Shown here in pieces: positions 1-5,992 of a stretch of DNA of 8,169 bases. The translations under genes and the position numbers were made by a program. Position 1 is the stretch's first letter; each line of letters opens with the position of its first letter. The notes below the pieces were generated by a model, which was not told the DNA's origin, searched no databases, and saw nothing but the letters and a program-made list of their open reading frames with translations. The stretch is from a bacterium (lineage in GTDB: Bacteria > Bacillota > Bacilli > Lactobacillales > Streptococcaceae), in contig CAJNBY010000029.1 of NCBI GenBank assembly GCA_905221125.1, forward strand, positions 1-8,169, read 5' to 3'.

Positions 1-72
1 GGAAGTAGCTCAGCTTGGTAGAGTACTTGGTTTGGGACCAAGGTGTCGCAGGTTCGAATCCTGTCTTCCCGA
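1..72 (+). tRNA. tRNA-Pro (anticodon TGG), 5' end cut by window edge
   Basis: This tRNA carries proline and reads CCA and related CCN codons. The anticodon stem CTTGG/CCAAG encloses the loop TTTGGGA, which puts TGG at 33-35. The T arm has the usual GGTTCGAATCC, and the D arm AGCTCAGCTTGGTAGAGT is also canonical. Only five of the seven 5' acceptor bases (GGAAG) are inside the window. The 3' strand CTTCCCG at 65-71 predicts that the two missing bases are CG. The discriminator is A72. The next bases are TTC, so CCA is not encoded and must be added after transcription. A terminator follows 10 bases later, so this is the last gene of its transcription unit, probably a tRNA or rRNA cluster to the left. 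Confidence 0.95.
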
Positions 73-82
73 TTCATTACAG

Positions 83-107
83 AGATACGTAAACGTATCT
101 TTTTTTT
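83..107 (+). terminator. Rho-independent terminator of the tRNA unit
   Basis: AGATACG (83-89) pairs perfectly with CGTATCT (94-100) around the loop TAAA. The T run continues to 107. It lies just after the tRNA 3' end and would stop its transcript. Confidence 0.85.
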
Positions 108-128
108 AAACTAGATATTATATACATT

Positions 129-159
129 AAGAGAGAATCAGTTTGCTTCTCTCTTTTTT
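129..159 (+). terminator. Second rho-independent terminator-like hairpin
   Basis: AAGAGAGAA (129-137) pairs perfectly over 9 bp with TTCTCTCTT (147-155), and Ts continue to 159. The loop is 9 bases. There is no gene between this and the terminator at 83-107. It could be a backup for the tRNA unit or the remnant of a gene lost when the adjacent insertion sequence arrived. With the A-rich left flank it may also act weakly on the opposite strand. Confidence 0.65.
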
Positions 160-196
160 GGCTCTATAATATTTGTAGTGGGGATATTATGGAGCC
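160..196. repeat. 13-bp imperfect inverted repeat at the IS left end
   Basis: GGCTCTATAATAT (160-172) and ATATTATGGAGCC (184-196) are inverted copies with one difference, which would be a G-U pair in RNA. The spacer is 11 bases. At the edge of an insertion sequence such a hairpin could lower transposase expression from transcripts reading in from outside. Confidence 0.7.
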
Positions 197-408
197 TATT
201 TTTGTGTAGAAAAAAAGTCGCATATGACCTATAATGAAAAGCGACAAAACAACTCGATATCAAAAACTCAAACATCAAAATTCTAGACATCATCAATAAG
301 GATACATACAAGGAAATCATCGCTAAACTGGATTATGAGCCTCCATCGTGTCCTAACTGTGGAAGTCAAATGAAGAAATATGACTTTCAAAAATTGTATA
401 AAATTCCT
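160..408 (+). mobile_element. Decayed left-end fragment of an ISL3-family insertion sequence
   Basis: The fragment begins with GGCTCTATAATAT, a plausible ISL3-type terminal sequence starting GG-CTCT. It is followed by a broken reading frame whose product matches the N-terminus of streptococcal ISL3 (IS1167-like) transposases as I remember them. Recognisable similarity stops near 408, before the transposase body and before any right end. No target duplication can be shown because the right end is missing. The identity of the left end is inferred from its position and sequence, not from a search. Confidence 0.65.
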
Positions 409-459
409 TTAAAATCAGCGTATACTTTTTGTTTTCTACCTTGTTTAATAATACTGTAG
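238..459 (+). pseudogene. ISL3-family transposase N-terminal remnant, start codon lost
   Basis: The frame is open from 238 to a TAG at 457-459. Its product includes KQLDIKNSNIKILDI, then AKLDYEPPSCPNCG and KKYDFQK.YKIP. This agrees with the N-terminal zinc-ribbon region of ISL3 transposases, and the first cysteine pair is CPNC, encoded at 349-360. There is no start codon: TGA at 235-237 closes the frame immediately upstream. A TATAAT at 230-235 directly abuts the coding frame. This suggests that the stretch holding the ribosome binding site and start was deleted. After KIP (about 408) the sequence no longer resembles a transposase. The catalytic DDE domain is absent, so the product cannot be active. 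Confidence 0.75.
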
Positions 460-714
460 TTAATTATACACATTGAAATTTAATAGATTTTATAACTCTT
501 ATAAATTTTTAATAAAGCAATAGAAGAGTTTCTGTTGAGCCTATAGATATGTTTTTATGTTATAAAAATTACTGCTATCAAAATTTTAAATAAGTATTAG
601 TTTACATTATAGTGTGAATTGGGTTTGATATTTCTTTTGAGGAGGCCGCCTTAGATTTTTTCTACTTGTGTTTTATTGTATAGTGTATTTTGCTTGTTTT
701 GAACAGAATTTTTT
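409..714. other. AT-rich intergenic stretch with no recognisable gene
   Basis: I see no credible reading frame with a ribosome binding site, no RNA gene and no convincing terminator here. The DNA is very rich in A and T. One GC-rich island, GAGGAGGCCGCC near 640-651, resembles a ribosome binding site but is not followed by a usable start. The stretch is most likely degenerate DNA left between the truncated insertion sequence and the promoter region of the downstream operon. Confidence 0.6.
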
Positions 715-742
715 ATGACATTTGTCATATTTACTAGTGACA
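715..742. promoter_or_regulatory. Candidate operator for the operon's response regulator
   Basis: ATGACA-TT-TGTCAT (715-728) is a perfect 6-2-6 inverted repeat. A third TGACA half-site follows at 738-742. Between them TTACTAGTGA (731-740) has a perfect ACTAGT core with two mismatched flanking bases. NarL-family regulators usually bind such inverted repeats, and ACT/AGT elements are known for the related VraR/LiaR group. The block lies about 32 to 59 bases upstream of the -10, roughly -44 to -71 from the likely transcription start, which is a normal activator position. Binding by the regulator encoded at 3897-4496 is inferred. Confidence 0.5.
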
Positions 743-773
743 GAAGCATCTAGCTCCGCTAACTTCAAAAGGC

Positions 774-779
774 TATAAT
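774..779 (+). promoter_or_regulatory. -10 element of the TCS/ABC operon promoter
   Basis: TATAAT at 774-779 is a perfect -10. The expected -35 position (about 751-756, TAGCTC) does not match TTGACA, and there is no TG extension. Transcription would start near 786, leaving a leader of about 20 bases before the first ATG at 806. A strong -10 with a poor -35 fits a promoter that needs an activator. Confidence 0.6.
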
Positions 780-805
780 TGAAGTATGAAATGGAGGAAG
801 AAGAG

Positions 806-997
806 ATGAGAAATAAAATGATTATAGCAGTGAGTTTAATAGCAGCAGGAGTTATGACCTATCTCATGTTCTCAGGATTGGATGAAGATTTCTATCATTT
901 CCCTTGGGAGCTATTTGCAGGATTTGGAATGATGTCCTGGCTTATCCGAGAGGGTTTGAAATTAGTCTCAGATGTGAAAAAGGAGTTTGAAAAATGA
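806..997 (+). CDS. Small membrane protein 1 of the TCS operon (unknown function)
   Basis: This is a protein of 63 residues of unknown role. I chose the ATG at 806 because GGAGG at 793-797 lies 8 bases upstream; a longer in-frame TTG at 779 would overlap the -10 and has no ribosome binding site. The sequence shows a hydrophobic span at residues 5-24 (MIIAVSLIAAGVMTYLMFSG), a short acidic loop (DEDF), a second more amphipathic hydrophobic stretch (about residues 33-47), and a charged C-terminus (DVKKEFEK). Two membrane spans are therefore likely. It overlaps the next gene by four bases (ATGA), so the two are probably translated together. It resembles the next small protein around MF(S/T)G...F.H. 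Plausible roles are sensing, accessory subunit or regulator of the transporter and kinase, but this rests only on context. Confidence 0.8.
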   Translation: MRNKMIIAVSLIAAGVMTYLMFSGLDEDFYHFPWELFAGFGMMSWLIREGLKLVSDVKKEFEK

Positions 998-1188
998 AAA
1001 AAGCGTTTCTCTATCTTTTTATTGGACTATCACTAGTGGTATGGTTGGTAGAAATGTTTACAGGTTGGTTTGATCAAGCCTTCCTTCACCAATTCATCCG
1101 TGGTGCCTGGGGACTAGGATTTATGATTTTTATCGCCTTTCCGATGGGAAAGGAGTGGCTGAAAGGAGAATATCATGAACATGATTAA
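994..1188 (+). CDS. Small membrane protein 2 of the TCS operon (unknown function)
   Basis: This is a protein of 64 residues, not recognised by family. The start ATG at 994 has AAAGGAG 8 bases upstream, inside the previous gene. Two hydrophobic spans are visible: residues about 4-23 (AFLYLFIGLSLVVWLVEMF) and about 36-50 (RGAWGLGFMIFIAF). A charged tail ending in EWLKGEYHEHD follows, with two histidines. The gene overlaps the upstream small gene by 4 bases and the ATPase gene by 14 bases, which places it firmly in the same transcript. Similar length, topology and the MF(S/T)G motif suggest it arose with its upstream neighbour by tandem duplication. Function is unknown; a role with the ABC transporter or kinase is inferred from operon position only. 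Confidence 0.82.
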   Translation: MKKAFLYLFIGLSLVVWLVEMFTGWFDQAFLHQFIRGAWGLGFMIFIAFPMGKEWLKGEYHEHD

Positions 1189-2059
1189 GGTAGAAAGCCT
1201 AAATAAAAACATCAAGGGCAAGGCTATTTTGAAGGATATTTCCTTTGAGGTAACAGAAGGTGAATGCGTCGCCTTGATTGGTCCCAATGGTGCTGGGAAG
1301 ACGACACTTTTGGCATGTTTGCTCGGAGATAAACTGGTCACAAGCGGTCAAGTATCTATTCAAGGTTTACCAGTGACGAGTTCTAAGTTGGATTATACTA
1401 GGGCTTACCTTCCTCAAGAGAATGTGATTGTACAGAAATTAAAGGTTAAGGAGTTGATTGCTTTCTTTCAAAGTATTTATCCAAATCCTTTGAGTGTACA
1501 GGAAATTGATCAACTATTGCAGTTTGACAAGCAACAAAAAGAACAGTTGGCAGAAAAATTATCAGGCGGTCAAAAGCGTCTTTTCTCTTTTGTCTTAACT
1601 CTAATTGGGCGACCAAAGTTAGTCTTTTTAGATGAACCTACTTCGGCCATGGATACCTCAACTCGTCAACGTTTTTGGGAGATTATTCAGGAGTTAAAAG
1701 CGCAAGGAGCCACCATTCTTTATTCGTCCCATTATATTGAGGAAGTAGAACACACCGCAGATCGCATTTTGGTCTTAAATAAGGGAGAGTTGATTCGAGA
1801 TACGACACCTCTAGCTATGCGTAGCGAGGAAATAGAAAAGCACTTTATCCTTCCTATAGCTTACAAGGAAGTCGTTGAAAAGTCAAACTTGGTTGAAAAC
1901 TGGTCACAAAAACAAGATGCCCTGCAAGTAGTCACACGCGAAGCAGATGCTTTCTGGGAACTGTTAGTCAGAGCAGGATGTAGGATTCAAGAAATTGAAG
2001 TCAATAATCGCAGTTTGCTGGATACAATCTTTGAAGAAACACAAAAGGGAGATGACTAA
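1175..2059 (+). CDS. ABC transporter ATP-binding protein (TCS11-type operon)
   Basis: This is the ATPase subunit that would power the adjacent ABC-2 permease at the inner face of the membrane. All motifs of an active nucleotide-binding domain are present: Walker A GPNGAGKT (residues 36-43), Q-loop glutamine in LPQEN (81), signature LSGGQ (129-133), Walker B LVFLDEPT with catalytic E154, D-loop SAMD (157-160) and H-loop H186. Residues about 210-294 form a C-terminal extension beyond the core domain, as in many drug- and peptide-type exporters; I do not recognise it. The ATG at 1175 was chosen over the one at 1181 because AAAGGAG ends 6 bases before it. The gene overlaps its upstream neighbour. 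I recall the pneumococcal counterpart lying beside TCS11 (SP_2002); the exported substrate is not known to me. Antimicrobial peptide or lipid export is a guess. Confidence 0.93.
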   Translation: MNMIKVESLNKNIKGKAILKDISFEVTEGECVALIGPNGAGKTTLLACLLGDKLVTSGQVSIQGLPVTSSKLDYTRAYLPQENVIVQKLKVKELIAFFQSIYPNPLSVQEIDQLLQFDKQQKEQLAEKLSGGQKRLFSFVLTLIGRPKLVFLDEPTSAMDTSTRQRFWEIIQELKAQGATILYSSHYIEEVEHTADRILVLNKGELIRDTTPLAMRSEEIEKHFILPIAYKEVVEKSNLVENWSQKQDALQVVTREADAFWELLVRAGCRIQEIEVNNRSLLDTIFEETQKGDD

Positions 2060-2060
2060 G

Positions 2061-2797
2061 ATGAAACGATTGATCGCACTAAACAAGATAGAATTTCTAT
2101 TGACCAAACGACAATTAGTAACTTATCTATTGTCAGTAGGGATGCCGACGGCCTTCTATTTATTCTTTTCAGGCATGTATCAGGACACACCAGGTGGGCC
2201 AGCTAATTTTATGCGTGATTACCTCATCTCCATGACGGCTTTTTCCATGATGTCGACTGCTATGTTTTCATTTCCAGCTGTCTTACATACTGACAAGATT
2301 AACAACTGGCAGAAAACATTACGTCATAGCCCTGTAAATATGGTAGAATATTATCTATCAAAGATAACAAGTATGATGGTTGATTATTTGGTTTCAATCC
2401 TTGTTGTATTCTCAGTCGGGCACTTGGTCAGAGGTGTGGATATGCCTTTAGGAAGCTGGATTGGGGCTGCGCTCTTGCTGATTGTGGGAAGTATTGCCTT
2501 TGTAGCGCTTGGCCTGACCCTGACTCTCTTGCCGTCTAGTCAGCTGATGTCTGTCGTGGGCAATCTTCTCTATCTAGGCTTGGCTGTGTTAGGTGGACTC
2601 TGGATGCCCATCTCTTTATTTCCAGACTGGATGCAAGCAATCGGGAAATGTCTGCCAACTTATCAGTTGATGGAGTTTCTCAAGACCTTCTTAAACGAGG
2701 GTGGCATCAATTTATCAGCCACAGTTTATCTACTTGTTTTTTCAGCAGTTTTATTTGGTTTGACTATTTACCTTCAAGGTCATAAGGAGAATGCTTA

Positions 2798-2798
<1 letters not shown>
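2061..2798 (+). CDS. ABC-2 type transporter permease
   Basis: This is the membrane subunit, 245 residues, partner of the ATPase just upstream. Hydrophobic spans are visible at about residues 21-39, 53-73, 104-123, 134-156, 163-182 and 219-238: six, as expected for an ABC-2 half-transporter. The region GGLWMPISLFPDWMQ (178-192) before the last span is typical of the ABC-2/DrrB group, where such segments precede a short amphipathic stretch. I chose ATG 2061 because AAAGGGA at 2044-2050 sits about 10 bases upstream; the in-frame ATG at 2052 is too close to that site. Only one base separates it from the ATPase stop. Its stop codon overlaps the kinase start (TAATG). Two copies would pair with two ATPases. 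Substrate unknown. Confidence 0.9.
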
Positions 2799-4496
<1,698 letters not shown>

Positions 4497-4564
4497 TGAT
4501 ATAATATTTTTCTGAACATTATGTGTTAAAAATGATGGGATTGAATGGAATAATACCAAGATTT

Positions 4565-4590
4565 AGGAGGAACATATTCCTCTTTTTCTT
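4565..4590 (+). terminator. Rho-independent terminator of the TCS/ABC operon
   Basis: GAGGAA (4567-4572) pairs with TTCCTC (4577-4582) around the loop CATA and is followed by TTTTTCTT. The stem can be extended by A-T and G-U pairs outward. It lies about 70 bases after the regulator's stop and 55 bases before the rpsL promoter, separating the two transcription units. Confidence 0.75.
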
Positions 4591-4644
4591 TCTTTTGGGA
4601 GCAGTACAAAAGAGCTAAAATTAACAATAAAAAAGAAAAATATC

Positions 4645-4674
4645 TTGACAACCAATAGAAAATTTTGTTACAAT
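4645..4674 (+). promoter_or_regulatory. Strong promoter of the rpsL-rpsG operon
   Basis: A perfect -35 TTGACA (4645-4650) is followed after 18 bases by -10 TACAAT (4669-4674). A TG one base upstream of the -10 (4666-4667) adds the extended -10 contact, and the spacer is AT-rich. Predicted start is near 4681, giving a leader of about 130 bases before rpsL. Confidence 0.88.
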
Positions 4675-4682
4675 AATAGACG

Positions 4683-4779
4683 GTACTTTTTACTTTTGGT
4701 CTCTCAAGAGTGTACAGGGACGTGCTGACAAATGTTGCAAAAGTACACACAGATGATAGCTGTCACCAAGTGTATCATC
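4683..4779 (+). promoter_or_regulatory. Structured 5' leader of rpsL
   Basis: The transcript leader can fold into two domains. GTACTTTT (4683-4690) pairs perfectly over 8 bp with AAAAGTAC (4739-4746), enclosing 48 bases. GATGATA (4752-4758) pairs with TATCATC (4773-4779), with a small inner CAC/GTG helix. Ribosomal protein operons are often controlled by a protein binding such leaders, so an autoregulatory role is plausible. I do not recognise it as a named family. The structure is read by eye, without energy calculation. Confidence 0.5.
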
Positions 4780-4810
4780 ACCAAAAATAAAAAAACACAG
4801 GAGAATGTAG

Positions 4811-5224
4811 ATGCCTACAATTAACCAATTGGTTCGCAAACCGCGTAAATCAAAAGTAGAAAAATCTAAATCACCAGCTTTGAACGTTGGTTACAACAGT
4901 CATAAAAAAGTTCAAACAAACGTTTCTTCACCACAAAAACGTGGTGTTGCAACTCGTGTTGGAACAATGACACCTAAAAAACCTAACTCAGCCCTTCGTA
5001 AATTCGCTCGTGTACGTTTGAGCAACCTTATCGAAGTTACTGCCTACATCCCAGGTATCGGACACAACTTGCAAGAGCACAGCGTGGTGCTTCTTCGCGG
5101 TGGACGTGTAAAAGACCTTCCAGGGGTACGTTACCATATCGTCCGTGGTGCACTTGATACTGCAGGTGTTAACGATCGTAAACAAGGCCGTTCTAAATAC
5201 GGTACTAAACGTCCAAAAGCATAA
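4811..5224 (+). CDS. rpsL: Small ribosomal subunit protein S12
   Basis: S12 sits in the decoding centre of the 30S subunit and controls accuracy. The 137-residue sequence has the full family signature, starting [12 protein letters not shown] and ending [11 protein letters not shown]. It carries the extra segment of about 13 residues near 25-40 typical of streptococci. The loops that determine streptomycin response are intact: K56 in [10 protein letters not shown] and K101 in GGRVKDLPG correspond to E. coli K43 and K88, so this is the wild-type, streptomycin-sensitive form at those sites. D102 is the residue equivalent to the methylthiolated aspartate of E. coli. AGGAG at 4799-4803 lies 7 bases before the ATG. 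Codon use is strongly biased, as in highly expressed genes. It is first in its operon, with rpsG 19 bases downstream. Confidence 0.99.
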   Translation: MPTINQLVRKPRKSKVEKSKSPALNVGYNSHKKVQTNVSSPQKRGVATRVGTMTPKKPNSALRKFARVRLSNLIEVTAYIPGIGHNLQEHSVVLLRGGRVKDLPGVRYHIVRGALDTAGVNDRKQGRSKYGTKRPKA

Positions 5225-5243
5225 GGAAAGGGGATAAAGAGAA

Positions 5244-5714
5244 ATGAGTCGTAAAAATAGAGCTCCAAAACGTGACGTATTGCCAGATCCGCTTTACAAT
5301 TCACAATTAGTTACTCGTCTTATCAACCGCGTTATGCTTGATGGTAAACGTGGTACAGCTGCTTCAATCGTTTACGGTGCTTTTGAGCAAATCAAAGAAG
5401 CTACTGGTAACGATGCACTTGAAGTATTTGAAACAGCTATGGAAAACATCATGCCTGTACTTGAAGTACGTGCACGTCGTGTTGGTGGTTCTAACTACCA
5501 AGTCCCAGTTGAAGTTCGTCCAGAACGTCGTACAACACTTGGACTTCGTTGGTTGGTAACAATCGCTCGTCTTCGTGGTGAACACACAATGCAAGACCGT
5601 CTTGCAAAAGAAATCTTGGATGCTGCTAACAACACTGGTGCAGCTGTTAAGAAACGTGAAGACACTCACCGTATGGCTGAAGCTAACCGTGCATTCGCAC
5701 ACTTCCGTTGGTAA
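5244..5714 (+). CDS. rpsG: Small ribosomal subunit protein S7
   Basis: S7 is a primary assembly protein of the 30S head, binding the 3' domain of 16S rRNA and contacting the exit-site tRNA. The 156-residue product is of normal length for the family, starting [10 protein letters not shown] and containing the conserved basic region [17 protein letters not shown] (about residues 75-91) and the C-terminal [12 protein letters not shown] purine-rich site with AAAGGGG (5227-5233) lies about 10 bases before the ATG. In E. coli S7 is the translational repressor of the str operon; whether S7 plays that role here is not visible, but structured RNA lies both before rpsL and after rpsG. Codon use matches rpsL and fusA. 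Confidence 0.99.
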
Positions 5715-5727
5715 AATCATGATGCTA

Positions 5728-5819
5728 GGAACGGTAAGGATGCAAGGTGAAAATAGGAAACTGACGCAGTATTCGACGAATACAAGGAAGTTTATCTTTT
5801 TCACACAGCATCCCGTTCC
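5728..5819 (+). ncRNA. Long rod-like hairpin in the rpsG-fusA spacer (candidate cis-regulatory RNA)
   Basis: A nested series of helices folds this stretch into one rod. GGAACG (5728-5733) pairs with CGTTCC (5814-5819), and GGATGC (5738-5743) with GCATCC (5808-5813), with GTAA bulged on the left. After a 3x3 internal loop GTGAAAA (5747-5753) pairs with TTTTCAC (5798-5804). After a 4x4 loop AAACT (5758-5762) pairs with AGTTT (5789-5793). The tip is GTATTC/GAATAC (5769-5774 and 5778-5783). That is 30 Watson-Crick pairs with near-symmetric internal loops. It may be a cis-acting RNA, part of an attenuator for fusA, or a small repeated element. I know no family name for it. Confidence 0.6.
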
Positions 5820-5827
5820 GGCTCAAA

Positions 5828-5850
5828 TCGGCTAGCTAACTCTAGCCCGA
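5828..5850 (+). other. Small hairpin in the rpsG-fusA spacer
   Basis: GGCTAG (5830-5835) pairs with CTAGCC (5842-5847) around the loop CTAACT. Two further pairs (T5828-A5850, C5829-G5849) form if C5848 is bulged. There is no T run, so it is not a terminator. It lies between the long hairpin and the terminator before fusA. Confidence 0.6.
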
Positions 5851-5856
5851 GTTCAA

Positions 5857-5882
5857 TTCAACTTGTAAATCTACAAGTTGAA
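5857..5882 (+). other. Perfect 11-bp hairpin in the rpsG-fusA spacer
   Basis: TTCAACTTGTA (5857-5867) and TACAAGTTGAA (5872-5882) are exact inverted copies around the loop AATC. No T run follows, so it is a structural element or processing site rather than a terminator. Together with the hairpin at 5828-5850 it would fill the space enclosed by the proposed long-range pairing 5812-5818 with 5908-5914. Confidence 0.75.
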
Positions 5883-5908
5883 ACCAACAATAGCATGAAA
5901 AGATTGAG

Positions 5909-5936
5909 AACGGGTAGGTCCTGCCTATCCGTTTTT
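5909..5936 (+). terminator. Rho-independent terminator between rpsG and fusA
   Basis: AACGGGTAGG (5909-5918) pairs with CCTATCCGTT (5924-5933) over 10 bp, including one G-U pair, around the loop TCCTG. The T run ends at 5936. It would end the rpsL-rpsG transcript before fusA. The bases GAACGGG at 5908-5914 can alternatively pair with CCCGTTC at 5812-5818, so termination may be conditional. Confidence 0.85.
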
Positions 5937-5946
5937 ATTAAAATCG

Positions 5947-5955
5947 TGTTATAAT
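5947..5955 (+). promoter_or_regulatory. Extended -10 promoter of fusA
   Basis: TGT followed by TATAAT (5950-5955) makes a perfect extended -10. The -35 position (about 5927-5932) falls in the 3' arm of the terminator and does not match TTGACA, which extended -10 promoters can tolerate. The start would be near 5962, leaving a leader of about 30 bases before fusA. Confidence 0.75.
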
Positions 5956-5992
5956 AGAATAGAAATCAAAATAAATAGGAGAAACAAACCTC

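Noticed and set aside
138..320. Minus-strand frame of 60 codons
   Set aside because: It lies antisense to the terminator and IS remnant, has no family resemblance, and its composition is that of AT-rich noncoding DNA.
640..651. GAGGAGGCCGCC as a ribosome binding site of a small gene
   Set aside because: No ATG, GTG or TTG with a useful open frame follows at a proper distance.
779..805. Upstream TTG start extending the first small protein by nine residues
   Set aside because: The TTG overlaps the -10 element and has no ribosome binding site; GGAGG at 793-797 clearly serves the ATG at 806.
1995..2060. Earlier start for the permease within the ATPase gene
   Set aside because: The extra N-terminal residues would overlap the ATPase by over 60 bases and no ribosome binding site precedes them; AAAGGGA at 2044-2050 fits the ATG at 2061.
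4500..4505. TATAAT just after the regulator stop as a promoter
   Set aside because: No -35 or TG extension is present, and a terminator lies 60 bases downstream with no gene between.
4526..4750. Minus-strand 74-codon frame over the rpsL promoter region
   Set aside because: It is antisense to the terminator, promoter and leader, has no plausible ribosome binding site, and resembles nothing I know.
5776..5782. ACGAATA as a competence (ComX) box
   Set aside because: It matches seven of eight bases of TACGAATA but sits in the tip of the long hairpin as part of a palindrome, with no suitable gene start at the expected distance.
5364..5804. Minus-strand 146-codon frame across rpsG and the spacer
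   Set aside because: It is the shadow of rpsG codon bias on the other strand; cysteine- and phenylalanine-rich composition is typical of such shadows.
5575..5835. Plus-strand frame running out of rpsG into the spacer
   Set aside because: Most of it lies out of frame inside rpsG and the rest spans the long hairpin; no ribosome binding site or conserved protein pattern.
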